Positions 36,221-45,716 of a stretch of DNA of 63,957 bases are shown piece after piece. The DNA comes from Dictyobacter arantiisoli (GTDB taxonomy: Bacteria > Chloroflexota > Ktedonobacteria > Ktedonobacterales > Ktedonobacteraceae). The stretch lies in NCBI RefSeq assembly GCF_008326305.1, contig NZ_BIXY01000035.1:1-63957 (forward strand). Direction: 5' to 3'. The notes beneath the pieces were generated by a model. That model made no database searches, had not been told where the DNA came from, and saw only the letters and a list, made by a program, of their open reading frames with translations. The translations under genes were made by a program, and so were the position numbers. Numbering within the stretch: position 1 is the first letter of the stretch; each line of letters opens with the position of its first letter.

Positions 36221-36552
36221 ATATACTCCTCATCGTGAAACCACCCGCCTGTAGCGGGCAACTTCTTTGTTCCGATAGTATGTATATCATCACAGCTCTG
36301 GCTTTTCTGATGCGAAGCCTCGCATAGCTATCTCTGCCGCTTACTCCCCATCTTTCAGACAGGCGCTGATGATATGCTTGACGAGACACTACTCTCTTAC
36401 GCCCTACCGTCTCTCATAGACACAGCAGTATGGTAGATTAAGCAACAGTCACAAGCAGTGCCCGCTAGCTCATCCTACCTTTTCTTCGTGCTACGGCAAT
36501 AATGCGTATTATATGCGAAGCCAACCAGGGTGTACAGACAAGCAAAAGCCCG
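36221..36552. other. non-coding stretch
   Basis: No credible gene. A short hairpin CCCGC-CTGTA-GCGGG lies at about 36244-36258. The stretch separates two minus-strand genes and should hold the pgsA promoter. Confidence 0.3.
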
Positions 36553-37578
36553 TTATGCTTTGACCGCGACAAGAATATCCCGTTTTTTGATCACACGATC
36601 TACAGGATGACTGAACTGTGTGTAAGGCGCGTCATTACGTACCTGCAACTGCGTGTGTTTCTGGAATAAAGCCACCAGCGCCTCACGCTCAATTCGCGTG
36701 GCATTCCAGGCCAGAGCAACTGTCCCACCAGGAAACAGCATCTCTTCCCAGACGGGCAGGGCTTTACTCAACAAAGATGAGACCTCACCAAGGTGCTGGA
36801 TGCCATAGGGCAAATCCCCTACAATCGCATGCATATGTGGTCCACCGACGACTTCACGCATATGGAAAGCAGATTCTGCCGCGTTGCCATGCGCCAGCAC
36901 CAGATGATGCGCCTGGCCTTTGCGCCCAATCTCAAATTGATAGCGTCGTCCACTATGGCGCCCACGCTCATCAGTCTCTTTGAGATGGATATGCTCGCTG
37001 GCTAAATACTGACGGATAAAGACCGCCGTTGAATCCACATCTTGCCGTCCCAGATCGATGCCAAAGGCATCGTAGCCCAGTGCCAGAGCTAGAAACAGCG
37101 TCGTACCACCGCCGCTTAGGGGATCTAAGATACGTAGCCGCTGACTGGTCTGTGTGGGATCTTGTGACCGATAGTGACCTGCGAAGAGGGCCGCATTCAA
37201 GAGGACACGTGTAAAGGTTTCATTCGTCTTCCCTTTATAACGCCGTGCCTCAGCCATCTCAAAGGGCACAAAGGGAGTAAATTGAGGTTCAAGCGGACGC
37301 AAGAGTGGTCCAGCGATATCACCAACCTGTTCAAAATACTCATGTGCCTCGCTAATCGCTCCCAGCCGAGGAATCAGATGCTGCAAGAGCGGCAAACATT
37401 CGTCGTTGGCATCCTCAACCGTTGCCAACAAATAGGCCTGTCCAGCCAGTGTTACCGGCTGAAGCGTTTGTATCATCGCCCCCAGCGGACTCGCCAACAC
37501 TTCAGGCGTCGCCAGGATAGCAGTCATATGCGCGTACTGTGTACTGCGTTGTGGTGTAATCTTGAGCGCTATTTTCAT
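36553..37578 (-). CDS. SAM-dependent RNA/DNA methyltransferase-like protein
   Basis: 341 residues. The C-terminal half is a class I methyltransferase: motif I RILDPLSGGGTTLFLALALG (near residues 147-166), GYDAFGIDL and a catalytic-type VGDLPYG, which resembles the (D/N)PPY motif of amino-methyltransferases such as Trm11-like tRNA enzymes. The N-terminal 110 residues could correspond to a substrate-binding domain, but no THUMP signature is clear. Likely role is base methylation of RNA; DNA cannot be excluded. Monocistronic, convergent with nothing and divergent from the NAD(P)HX-repair gene. Confidence 0.65.
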   Translation of the reverse strand: MKIALKITPQRSTQYAHMTAILATPEVLASPLGAMIQTLQPVTLAGQAYLLATVEDANDECLPLLQHLIPRLGAISEAHEYFEQVGDIAGPLLRPLEPQFTPFVPFEMAEARRYKGKTNETFTRVLLNAALFAGHYRSQDPTQTSQRLRILDPLSGGGTTLFLALALGYDAFGIDLGRQDVDSTAVFIRQYLASEHIHLKETDERGRHSGRRYQFEIGRKGQAHHLVLAHGNAAESAFHMREVVGGPHMHAIVGDLPYGIQHLGEVSSLLSKALPVWEEMLFPGGTVALAWNATRIEREALVALFQKHTQLQVRNDAPYTQFSHPVDRVIKKRDILVAVKA

Positions 37579-37643
37579 ACCTTGCAGTATAACATAGCCC
37601 TGAGGCAGTTCCTAGCACTGAATCGTACACCTGAACAGAGGGA

Positions 37644-37679
37644 TTGTCCCTTCCCTATTCAGGGACAAGTTAGTACAAT
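37644..37679 (+). promoter_or_regulatory. palindrome next to a -10 box upstream of the NAD(P)HX repair gene
   Basis: TTGTCCC (37644-37650) and GGGACAA (37662-37668) form a 7-bp inverted repeat ending six bases before TACAAT (37674-37679). This could be an operator in a promoter, or an RNA hairpin if transcription begins upstream. Confidence 0.3.
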
Positions 37680-37738
37680 ACAGAGAGACAACCAGAGAGA
37701 TACACCATACATAGAATGAAGAGCCTGGAGGATGTTGT

Positions 37739-39295
37739 ATGCATATCGTCACTGTTTCAGAGATGAAAGAACTTGAAGACCAGGCAGGCCAAAAATATGG
37801 CCTGACCTCGCCAATCCTTATGAATAATGCCGGTCAGAGTGCAGCCGAAATTTTTAAAAGCAAACTCCTTCCCCATCAAAAACTTACAGGATTACGCATA
37901 CTCTTCCTGATTGGCCCCGGCAACAATGGTGGTGATGGGCTGGTGATGGCTGATCATCTCCAAAAAGCGGGAGTAATCATCAGTTGTTACCACTGGAAAG
38001 AGCATACACTGAACATTCAGGGCAAAGAATGCATTGAGGCAGATACTGCCTCGATCCTGGAAACGCAGATCCAACACGCCGATTACATTATTGATGCCTT
38101 ACTGGGTACAGGTCGTTCACGTTCTATGGCTGACGATATGCGTAGCTTACTGGCCCGCGTCAAACAAGAGCGGACGCAACGTCCACACCTGCGTATCATC
38201 GCCATTGATCTTCCCAGTGGGCTCAACGCAGATACCGGCGAGGTCGATCCTGGAAGTATTGAGGCCAATAGGACCATTACATTGGCCTGTCCCAAACAGG
38301 GCTTTTTCTTTTTCCCGGGACGCGATTATATTGGTGAGCTCTCAGTAGGCTCTATTGGCCTACCAGCCGAACTAGAAAGCCCTCTTCGAACAGAAATGCT
38401 CAGTGGGAAGCTTGTTCACACATTACTCCCTGAACGCCCTCTCAATAGCAATAAGGGGACCTTTGGCAAAGCGATGCTCCTATGTGGCTCACTCCCCTAT
38501 CCAGGTTCAGCCTATCTGGCAGGCAGTGCCGCGGGACGGGTAGGTGGGGGATTAGTCACGCTGGCAGTCACAGAGAAGATGCTCTCGTTTTATGCCAGTT
38601 CCTTCCACGAAGCCACCTTTGTCATCCTTCCAGAAAATGATAGGGAAAGCTTTGAGCGCTCCAATGCGCTGATCGAGAAATTAGAGGGCTATAAAGCACT
38701 GTTGATCGGTCCTGGACTGGGGCAATCGCCCAACACCCGCGAAGTTATCCTCCAGGTGCTTGAATATGTACGCTCCCTGCCGCAAGAGAAACGTCCCCAT
38801 CTGGTGGTAGATGCCGATGGACTCAATAATCTATCCGCCCTCGAACGCTGGTGGACCTTACTCCCGAAAGGCACGATCATTACCCCCCATCCAGGCGAAA
38901 TGGGACGCCTCAGTGGAGGCATCAAGGTCTCCGGGGGGAACTTTGAGCGCCTGGAACTGGCACGCCAGAAGGCCAAAGAATGGCAAGTCAATCTTGTTCT
39001 AAAGGGCGCCTGCACGATTCTGGCAGATCCGCAGGGGCGTACCCGTATCAACTGGTGGGGCAATCCAGCGCTGGCAACAGCTGGAACTGGCGATGTACTG
39101 GCAGGCATGATTACAGGCTTCCTGGCCCAAAAGATGGATCCCTTTGATGCCGCCAGTGTAGCCATCTACCTGCATACCGCAACCGCCGACCTTGTTACCG
39201 AGGAACGTCATATCGGCCGCGCTGGACTACTGGCCTCAGATCTTTTACCATCCATCCCCAACGCGCTGGTCAATACCGGAGATGCCGAATTATAA
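37739..39295 (+). CDS. nnr: bifunctional NAD(P)H-hydrate epimerase / ADP-dependent dehydratase
   Basis: 518 residues with the standard fusion. The N-terminal YjeF_N/NnrE epimerase is at about 1-215 (NNAGQSAAEIF, LIGPGNNGGDGLVMADHL, DALLGTGRSR, IDLPSGLNADTGE). The C-terminal NnrD kinase-like dehydratase is at about 225-510 (NSNKGTFGKAMLLCGS, LIGPGLGQSPNT, VVDADGLNNL, ITPHPGEMGRL, GNPALATAGTGDVLAGMI). It repairs hydrated NADH and NADPH. GGAGGATGTT precedes the ATG. A single cytosolic enzyme in its own unit. Confidence 0.95.
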   Translation: MHIVTVSEMKELEDQAGQKYGLTSPILMNNAGQSAAEIFKSKLLPHQKLTGLRILFLIGPGNNGGDGLVMADHLQKAGVIISCYHWKEHTLNIQGKECIEADTASILETQIQHADYIIDALLGTGRSRSMADDMRSLLARVKQERTQRPHLRIIAIDLPSGLNADTGEVDPGSIEANRTITLACPKQGFFFFPGRDYIGELSVGSIGLPAELESPLRTEMLSGKLVHTLLPERPLNSNKGTFGKAMLLCGSLPYPGSAYLAGSAAGRVGGGLVTLAVTEKMLSFYASSFHEATFVILPENDRESFERSNALIEKLEGYKALLIGPGLGQSPNTREVILQVLEYVRSLPQEKRPHLVVDADGLNNLSALERWWTLLPKGTIITPHPGEMGRLSGGIKVSGGNFERLELARQKAKEWQVNLVLKGACTILADPQGRTRINWWGNPALATAGTGDVLAGMITGFLAQKMDPFDAASVAIYLHTATADLVTEERHIGRAGLLASDLLPSIPNALVNTGDAEL

Positions 39296-39375
39296 GGGAA
39301 AGAGAAGGAGGGGCCCATGGCATTCAAATCTACTGGCATGCCAACTCTCCTTCGAGGTCAACGGGCATAAAAAAA

Positions 39376-39431
39376 GACCGTCACAACTTGCGAACCTCTT
39401 ACCATAAGGATAAGAGGTAGCAATGACGGTC
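39376..39431 (-). terminator. terminator of rplI
   Basis: GACCGTCA (39376-39383) pairs with TGACGGTC (39424-39431). An inner hairpin CCTCTTA/TAAGAGG extends the structure. On the minus strand it is followed by a run of T (39375-39369). It lies about 85 bp past the rplI stop. Confidence 0.75.
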
Positions 39432-39517
39432 AATGTGCCTGATTGATAGGAGAAGCTCGTACTGCACATACAGACGTCAGAAGCCTGCTGTATCCCCAAT
39501 ACGAACCTTATAGCGGA

Positions 39518-39985
39518 TTATTGAGCGACAGCGGTTGCCGCTACATCGACCACATTGACAGTGATCTTTGGCTCTAACTGAGACGCAATCTTTACGGAAA
39601 CAGAAAATGTCCCCAATGAACGGATTGGTTCAGGAAGATCAATAACGCGGCGATCAACAGTAACATTTTCAGCATCGCGCAGCGCCGAGGCAATATCCTG
39701 GCTCGTAATTGAACCATAGAGACGACCCTGGGTACCGACTTTAGCCTTAAAGGTTAATGCGACCTGAGCCAGACGCTCGGCAAGTTGATGGTTCACTTCT
39801 GCTTGCTTGTCCAATTTACGCTGTTCAGCAGCAATACGCTGTGTACGGTTGGCGATCAAGCCTGGGGTTGCTCCTGCAGCCAGATGGCGCGGCAAGAGGT
39901 AGTTACGGGCATAACCATTGGCAACCTCTTTAAGATCACCAGCTTTTCCCAAACCATCAACGTCTTGTAAAAGAATAACTTTCAT
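39518..39985 (-). CDS. rplI: 50S ribosomal protein L9
   Basis: 155 residues. The N-terminal domain [33 protein letters not shown] is diagnostic for L9, followed by the long connecting helix (about 45-75) and the C-terminal rRNA-binding domain with [12 protein letters not shown]. It is encoded alone here, not with rpsF, ssb or rpsR as in many bacteria, and has its own terminator. Confidence 0.97.
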   Translation of the reverse strand: MKVILLQDVDGLGKAGDLKEVANGYARNYLLPRHLAAGATPGLIANRTQRIAAEQRKLDKQAEVNHQLAERLAQVALTFKAKVGTQGRLYGSITSQDIASALRDAENVTVDRRVIDLPEPIRSLGTFSVSVKIASQLEPKITVNVVDVAATAVAQ

Positions 39986-40287
39986 TATTAGCTCCTCATA
40001 GAGGGGGGCGAAAACCCGACTTCCTCCTCACGCAATTATACGCATGGAAGTATACACCTTGAGTTAAACTATCGCAAGTCTCTAAAGGACCAGACCTGCT
40101 ATTTCCTATCCCCCCCTTTTTAGCTCAAAGGTATTGCAATATCTTCGCATAAAGATAGTCAGAGTACTAGGAAAAAATAACGCAAAATAAGCGATGTGTT
40201 GCAGCCACTACGCATCTCACCTATAATGACAGGTATCAGCACTGGTATTATTTGACACGAGAACGTATCTTTTGCAAAGGGATTATC

Positions 40288-40998
40288 ATGAATATCGAAG
40301 GCACCTATACAGTACAGGCGAGATCGCATGAAGTCTGGCGCTATCTGACAGACCCAGAGTTACTCAACCAGACCGCACCTGGCATTACAAGCGTTTCATC
40401 GGTCGACGAACATACACATACAATTACCATTTTTATAGATAACGCTCCGTTTAAAGGTTCCCATCAAGGCCAGATAACGCTTTCAGAGTTGCAATATCCT
40501 TATCATTATCGTCTGTCGCTCTCAAGCGAGGGCGCATTGAATTTACAGGGAGTAGGCAGCATCCATCTGCACGAGCGGGATGGTAAAACAATTATTGCCT
40601 ATAAAGGAGCACTGACCGCTAAAACAACCGCACTCTGGTCGCCTGCTTTGGTCAAAGGAGCCGCCAAACTTTTCATTCAGCAGTACTTTCACGCCCTGGC
40701 AGATCATTTACGGATGCTACCAGGCGCGCAATCAGTCCCTGATACCCAGACGACCAGCTCGACGGTATCGCAACCAGCAGGGGAGATCACTATTGTCCCA
40801 CATGCACATGCAGACAATAATGAAGAAGAGTTGCTACCAGATACAGTCTCAGCAAAAGTTGTACACCTGCTCCACCTCGGGGCTGCGAATACAGAGGAAC
40901 AAGTACGCTGGGAACGTCGGCTACGTCGCACCAGTACGATCACAGGCCTGCTGGTACTTGTCTGGATCGGCACAAAGCTGCCCAGACGGCGCGGATAA
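40288..40998 (+). CDS. CoxG-like SRPBCC protein with C-terminal anchor
   Basis: 236 residues from ATG 40288 (AAAGGG six bases upstream; the frame opens at 40252 without a ribosome site). Residues 1-145 match the CoxG/carbon-monoxide-dehydrogenase subunit G branch of the SRPBCC fold: MNIEGTYTVQARSHEVWRYLTDPELL, then LQGVGSIHLHE and a final helix. A linker of about 70 residues leads to a single hydrophobic helix (TGLLVLVWIGT) and a KLPRRRG tail, so it is tail-anchored. CoxG proteins recruit CO dehydrogenase to the membrane; no cox genes adjoin it, so the ligand or partner is open. Confidence 0.72.
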   Translation: MNIEGTYTVQARSHEVWRYLTDPELLNQTAPGITSVSSVDEHTHTITIFIDNAPFKGSHQGQITLSELQYPYHYRLSLSSEGALNLQGVGSIHLHERDGKTIIAYKGALTAKTTALWSPALVKGAAKLFIQQYFHALADHLRMLPGAQSVPDTQTTSSTVSQPAGEITIVPHAHADNNEEELLPDTVSAKVVHLLHLGAANTEEQVRWERRLRRTSTITGLLVLVWIGTKLPRRRG

Positions 40999-41023
40999 AG
41001 TACCCCCAGAGTGTAGCCACAGC

Positions 41024-42223
41024 TTATGCATCAATGATTGAGCGTAAGCGCGATTTCCAACCGTTATCATCATCATCAGATGACGACTGCGACTGCGCAT
41101 TCTCGACCACCCAGCTACGAGTACCATCAGCGGCACGCGTCGGTGCTGGACGAGGTTGGCGCAGTTCTTTTGTAGTCAAGTTATGCACTGCGGTCTGCGC
41201 AGCCTTCCGTACATCCAACACAGGATCACTGAGAAGTGCAGTGATAGGTTCCAATGCTGACTTGATACCCAGACGCCCCAGGGCACGCACCGCGGCGGCA
41301 CGCTCATCAGAGGTCGGTGCCTGAAGCAGCAACAGCAAGTCACTGGATAATTGTGTCAGGGCCAGATCAGCAATCAGACGTAATAATCGATTACGCCGCA
41401 TAGGATGCTGCACAGAGACTAACGCAGCCCGACAATCAGCAGCGACCTGTGCTCGATTATGAATTTGCCCCTGGTTCCTGGCCTCTATCACCGCCATTTC
41501 GGGTGAGAGGGTTGAATTGCCACGCAAGAAGGGTTCGATCCAACGCGCAACCGCATCAGTCTGCCCATTTGCCTCATGCAATTGTAGGATTATATGGTAG
41601 TGGGTGTCCAACCAATAGTAGAGTTCCAGGGTAACTTCAGCATCACGTGCCGCGTACGCTATCATGGCAGGCGGCAAAGGACGGCGTGTCCAATCTGTAC
41701 GCTGCAAACTTTTATCCAGATGGTAACCAAACGCTCTTTGTAACATAGCCGCCAACGACGACTCATGCTGACCAAAAATCGAACGGCAGGTAGCCTCTAA
41801 ATCATAGTAGTGCGCTACCTGTAAACCGCGTTCTGCCATCACACGCATATCCGCTCCCGCCCCATGCAGTAACACAGCGATATCTGGATTGCCAAAAACC
41901 TCCATCAAAGGTGAGAGATCCTGCAAACGTAAGGCATCCACAATAAAACAATGATTTTCAATTGCGATTTGTAAGAGAGCGAGACGAGGAATATTAGAAA
42001 CGCTATCGTTCTGTGTACGGGCGCGCACCTGGGTAAACTCTGCATCAACGGCAACAACCCCAGACTGCTTGAGCAAATTGACAGCATTCAAAAGCTGTGC
42101 CGGACGATCAACCCAAAAACGCTCCCCCCGTAGAGGAAGCTTGCCTAATGGAGGTGTAGGGCCCAGGTAATCACGTACATTTTCCAGGTTCTCTAAATCT
42201 GTTAATGGTGCATTATCACTCAA
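41024..42223 (-). CDS. RNase D-like 3'-5' exonuclease fused to HEAT repeats
   Basis: 399 residues. Residues about 35-215 are a DEDDy exonuclease: D60/E62 in AVDAEF, D125 in HGAGADMRV and Y190/D194 in YAARDAEVTLELY, with all catalytic positions kept. After a helical segment, residues about 265-370 form HEAT-like repeats (SDERAAAVRALGRLGIKSALEPITALL; DPVLDVRKAAQTAVHNL). The HRDC domain usual in RNase D is not apparent. The C-terminus is a disordered tail with a run of Ser and Asp. Likely RNA 3' trimming, with the HEAT part as a partner-binding platform (inference). Confidence 0.78.
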   Translation of the reverse strand: MSDNAPLTDLENLENVRDYLGPTPPLGKLPLRGERFWVDRPAQLLNAVNLLKQSGVVAVDAEFTQVRARTQNDSVSNIPRLALLQIAIENHCFIVDALRLQDLSPLMEVFGNPDIAVLLHGAGADMRVMAERGLQVAHYYDLEATCRSIFGQHESSLAAMLQRAFGYHLDKSLQRTDWTRRPLPPAMIAYAARDAEVTLELYYWLDTHYHIILQLHEANGQTDAVARWIEPFLRGNSTLSPEMAVIEARNQGQIHNRAQVAADCRAALVSVQHPMRRNRLLRLIADLALTQLSSDLLLLLQAPTSDERAAAVRALGRLGIKSALEPITALLSDPVLDVRKAAQTAVHNLTTKELRQPRPAPTRAADGTRSWVVENAQSQSSSDDDDNGWKSRLRSIIDA

Positions 42224-42517
42224 TGAATTGCCATTCTGACTTTTAAAACCATCTTAGACATGGTGTGTACTCTACACTATACCATAATTTGCACTGTTAG
42301 TCCAGTTACAACACCATAACAAAGCAGATATAATACAAAATATGTACAAATGACGCAAAAATGATACTATAGCTAGTATAGACTTATCCGAGCCAGAAGA
42401 GCTGAAATCTCTTCCCAAATAGTATGACGAAATTTCCTTCTGATCCTCAAAACTCGTCAGCAAACCGCCTGATTGGCAAGGATTTTTGCGAAACACTAAA
42501 ATATATCGGCGGGTGGC
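42224..42517. other. divergent intergenic region
   Basis: Separates the minus-strand exonuclease gene from the DeoR regulator. No credible gene. A TTTTTGCG at 42484-42490 resembles the repeated TTTTGCGCA motif found before galE. Confidence 0.3.
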
Positions 42518-42547
42518 TTGACACGCGTAAGGACAAACATATATAAT
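42518..42547 (+). promoter_or_regulatory. sigma-70 promoter of the DeoR regulator
   Basis: TTGACA (42518-42523) and TATAAT (42542-42547), both perfect consensus, are separated by 18 bp. The start codon of the regulator is 30 bp downstream, giving a short leader. Confidence 0.8.
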
Positions 42548-42577
42548 TGCGGCACATTGCCACATTTGGAAAGAAAT

Positions 42578-43363
42578 ATGTCAGACGCGACAAAAAGAAC
42601 CGACTTTATCCTGCAAGAACTTATGACCAATGGGAGAGTCCTGGCCGAAGACTTAAGTCAAAGCCTGCAGGTTAATTCCTCCACGATACGACGCGACCTG
42701 GAAAAACTAGAGCGACAGAACTTGCTCCGCCGTGTCCATGGAGGCGCTATACCCATGGATAGTTTGTCATACAGTACCTATGCAGAAGATTTAACCTTTC
42801 AAAAGAATATGAGTAAGCTGACCGATGAGAAGAATCGGATAGCGCAAGAAGCGTTGCGCCTGATTCAGCCCGGCGATACGCTTGCGCTATCCCCAGGTAC
42901 GACCACAACGCATCTGGCACGTCATATTCGCCGCGCCCAGATTCCTAATCTAACAGTGGTGACCAATGCGGTCAATATCGCCATGGAACTGGCCCAGGTT
43001 CCAGGTCTGACGCTCACGCTGACCGGTGGCTTCCTGCTCCCCGACTTTTTCGCGCTGGTTGGCCCGATGGCGGAACAAAGCTTAAGCCAGATGTTTGTCG
43101 CCAAAGCATTTATCGGTGTCACGGGAATCAGTCCTAAATATGGTCTGACAGGCCCTAATCAGCTTGAAGCGTTAACTCACCGTGTCACAATCCAACGGTC
43201 GCAACAGACTATCGTGCTGGCTGATCATACAAAATTGGGCAATGTAGCACTGCATACCATCGCACCGATCACAGCTATCTATAGCTTGATTACCGATAGT
43301 GACGCCTCTCCTGAGATACTGGCAGCGTTTGAAGAAGCCTCAGTTCGTGTCACAAAAGTCTGA
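42578..43363 (+). CDS. DeoR-family transcriptional regulator
   Basis: 261 residues from ATG 42578 (GGAAAG upstream). The N-terminal DeoR helix-turn-helix (about 1-60) contains LSQSLQVNSSTIRRDLEKLERQNLLRRVHGGA. The C-terminal DeoRC sensor domain (about 75-245) has LSPGTTTTHLARHI, VVTNAVNIAMEL, FIGVTGISPKYGLT and VLADHTKLGN. These regulators bind phosphorylated sugars. Placed directly before galE-galT-galK, it is the likely controller of that operon, with a galactose- or tagatose-type phosphate as effector (inference). It has its own consensus promoter, so basal expression is probably steady. Confidence 0.88.
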   Translation: MSDATKRTDFILQELMTNGRVLAEDLSQSLQVNSSTIRRDLEKLERQNLLRRVHGGAIPMDSLSYSTYAEDLTFQKNMSKLTDEKNRIAQEALRLIQPGDTLALSPGTTTTHLARHIRRAQIPNLTVVTNAVNIAMELAQVPGLTLTLTGGFLLPDFFALVGPMAEQSLSQMFVAKAFIGVTGISPKYGLTGPNQLEALTHRVTIQRSQQTIVLADHTKLGNVALHTIAPITAIYSLITDSDASPEILAAFEEASVRVTKV

Positions 43364-43553
43364 TTCTTCCGCTACCTTTTGCTCACCATAAGCAGAGAAA
43401 AAACGCTATCCAGTCAGCCCGGACCCCTCCTCATCTCTCGTTACCTGCGCCAATTTTGTTTACAAATTTGTGATATTATCCAGATAATCTAAACTGATCT
43501 GAAAGTGTTTCAAATCAGGCTGGAGCAGATACAACGCCGCATATCTACTCTTT

Positions 43554-43613
43554 TGCGCATTTTTTAGCGTAAATTTTTGCACGAATGCGCATTGACTTTA
43601 CACGTTTTGCGCA
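43554..43613 (+). promoter_or_regulatory. phased TGCGCA motifs at the galE promoter (candidate operator)
   Basis: The palindrome TGCGCA occurs at 43554-43559, 43586-43591 and 43608-43613. Spacings are 32 and 22 bp, about three and two helical turns. Two of the copies have the extended form TTTTGCGCA. The middle copy touches the -35 box and the last sits in the spacer just before the -10 box, so binding would block RNA polymerase. Confidence 0.5.
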
Positions 43614-43620
43614 GTATACT
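43592..43620 (+). promoter_or_regulatory. sigma-70 promoter of the gal operon
   Basis: TTGACT (43592-43597) and TATACT (43615-43620), 17 bp apart. Predicted start near 43627, 44 nt before the GTG of galE. Confidence 0.75.
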
Positions 43621-43670
43621 TGTATCAGGCGATCATTAAAGATGAAAAAAATCGCTGGAGGATTAGGAAC

Positions 43671-44660
43671 GTGAAAGTACTGGTGCCCGGTGGGGCTGGT
43701 TATATTGGTTCACATACAGTTCGTGAACTCATTGCTCGTAAACACGAAGTCGTAGTGCTGGACTCACTCGAAAATGGCAATCAGGCTTCCTTGCTTGGTG
43801 TGCCACTGATTCAAGGCAATATTAATGATGCCGCATTGCTGGATCAAATTTTTAGCACAGAGAAACCTGACGCGGTCATCCATTTTGCTGCCTATAAGGC
43901 TCCTGGGGAGTCAATGAGCCAGCCAGCAAAATATTTCCATAACAATGTAGCTGGTACGCTGACTTTATTAGAAGCCATGCAACGTCACGATTGCCGCTAC
44001 ATCATTTTCTCCTCAAGCTGTTCGGTCTTTGGCACCCCCAAATCACTGCCAGTAACAGAAGATGCTCTCTTTGGACCTGAAAGCGTCTATGGAGAGACAA
44101 AGCTGATGGTAGAGACCATCTTGCGCTGGTTTGATAAAACTACCAATCTGCGCTCAACCAGCCTGCGTTATTTCAATGCTTCCGGCGCTTCGCTGGACAA
44201 TCAGATTGGCGAAGATTGGAAGATCACCGCTAATCTGATCCCATTGGTGATGAAAGCAGCTTTAGGCAAAACCGCAGCCGTCAAAGTCTTCGGTACTGAT
44301 TACCCGACACCCGATGGCACTGCGATCCGGGATTATATCCATGTCGTAGATCTGGCTATTGCCCATGTTAAAGCCCTGGAATCCCTGGCGCGCACCAATG
44401 TCAGCACGGCCTACAATCTGGGTACGGGCGTTGGTAGTAGCGTGAAAGAGGTAGTTGATACCGCCAAACGCATCAGCGGCGTAGATTTCCGGGTCGATCT
44501 TGAGCCACGACGTGCTGGAGATCCAGTTGCGATCTGGGCAGATAGCAGCAAAGCACAAAAGGAATTGGACTGGAAGCCACAATATCAGCTCGAAGATATT
44601 GTCCGCACCGCCTGGCAATGGCATAGCACACATCCCAATAGTTATACAGAGGAGCAATAA
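43671..44660 (+). CDS. galE: UDP-glucose 4-epimerase
   Basis: 329 residues from GTG 43671; GGAGG lies nine bases upstream, and the frame's earlier TTG overlaps the -10 box so cannot be used. The extended SDR features are present: GGAGYIGS (NAD loop), the SSSCSVFG serine and SVYGETK (Tyr-x3-Lys), plus RYFNASGAS and DYIHVVDLA. It interconverts UDP-galactose and UDP-glucose in the Leloir pathway. First gene of the gal operon; its stop overlaps the galT start by one base (TAATG). Confidence 0.93.
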   Translation: MKVLVPGGAGYIGSHTVRELIARKHEVVVLDSLENGNQASLLGVPLIQGNINDAALLDQIFSTEKPDAVIHFAAYKAPGESMSQPAKYFHNNVAGTLTLLEAMQRHDCRYIIFSSSCSVFGTPKSLPVTEDALFGPESVYGETKLMVETILRWFDKTTNLRSTSLRYFNASGASLDNQIGEDWKITANLIPLVMKAALGKTAAVKVFGTDYPTPDGTAIRDYIHVVDLAIAHVKALESLARTNVSTAYNLGTGVGSSVKEVVDTAKRISGVDFRVDLEPRRAGDPVAIWADSSKAQKELDWKPQYQLEDIVRTAWQWHSTHPNSYTEEQ

Positions 44661-45712
44661 TGAGCGAAACATCTCTTCCCCAAAACACAAAATGGGAAGA
44701 GCGCTGGCACCCACTCCGCGAGGAGTGGGTGGTCATCGCAGCCCATCGGCAAAATCGTCCCTGGATTGGTGAGACTGTATCATTTAAGGAAGACAAGATT
44801 CCTGCTTATCAGGCTGATTGTTACCTCTGTCCCGGCAATGATCGCGTCTCTGGAACGCATAATCCCAACTATAAAAGTATTTATGTCTTTGATAATGATC
44901 ACCCCTGTGTTGGCCCGGACGCGCCAGCCCATCCACCAGTGCCCGATTCTCCCTATCGCACACGATCGGCCCAGGGTATCGCCCGCGTGATCTGCTACAG
45001 TCCCTATCATAATTTGACGCTGGCGGAAATGCCAACGCGCAACATTGAAGAGGTAATTGGTGTCTGGCAAGCTCAGACCAAAGACTTGAGCCAGGTAGAC
45101 GGTGTCAAACACCTGCTCTTCTTTGAGAATAAAGGTGAAGTAGTCGGCGTATCCAATCCCCATCCGCATGGGCAAATCTATGCTACTAACTTTGTCTTTA
45201 AGACTATTGAGGTTGAATTAGCGGCCAGCCAGCGCTACCTCAATGAGACAGGACGCCCGCTCTTCTATTCGATTATCGTCGCCGAGCAGGAGGCGGAACA
45301 ACGCATTCTCTATGAGGATGACTATAGTATTGCCTTTGTTCCCTACTTCGCACGCTATGCCTATGAGGTCTATATAGCCCCGAAACGTCGCGTTGCCCAT
45401 GTGTCGGATTTAGAGGCCCATGAAGTCGCCTCGCTGGCTCAAGCCCTCAAAAATGTGACTGTACGCTTCGACAATCTCTGGAAAATGTCTTTCCCCTATG
45501 TTATGGTACTTCATCAAGCTCCAATCGATGGAGAATATCATCCCTATCACTTCTATATTGCGTTCCATCCCCCATTACGCCAGCCCAGCAGATTGAAATA
45601 TCTGGCAGGACCAGAAATTGGTGGTGGCAACTTTATTAGCGATACATTACCTGAAGAAAAGGCTGCCGAACTACTTCAACAATCGACCATCCATTATCGA
45701 GAACAAAGGTGA
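44660..45712 (+). CDS. galT: galactose-1-phosphate uridylyltransferase
   Basis: 350 residues of the GalT family: C-x2-C zinc pair in [19 protein letters not shown], and the catalytic HPHGQ ([13 protein letters not shown]), whose histidine carries the uridylyl intermediate. The C-terminal half repeats the HIT-like fold and ends with HYREQR. It transfers UMP from UDP-glucose to galactose-1-phosphate. It is coupled to galE by a one-base overlap and followed 4 bp later by the IMPase-like gene. Confidence 0.93.
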   Translation: MSETSLPQNTKWEERWHPLREEWVVIAAHRQNRPWIGETVSFKEDKIPAYQADCYLCPGNDRVSGTHNPNYKSIYVFDNDHPCVGPDAPAHPPVPDSPYRTRSAQGIARVICYSPYHNLTLAEMPTRNIEEVIGVWQAQTKDLSQVDGVKHLLFFENKGEVVGVSNPHPHGQIYATNFVFKTIEVELAASQRYLNETGRPLFYSIIVAEQEAEQRILYEDDYSIAFVPYFARYAYEVYIAPKRRVAHVSDLEAHEVASLAQALKNVTVRFDNLWKMSFPYVMVLHQAPIDGEYHPYHFYIAFHPPLRQPSRLKYLAGPEIGGGNFISDTLPEEKAAELLQQSTIHYREQR

Positions 45713-45716
45713 GATT

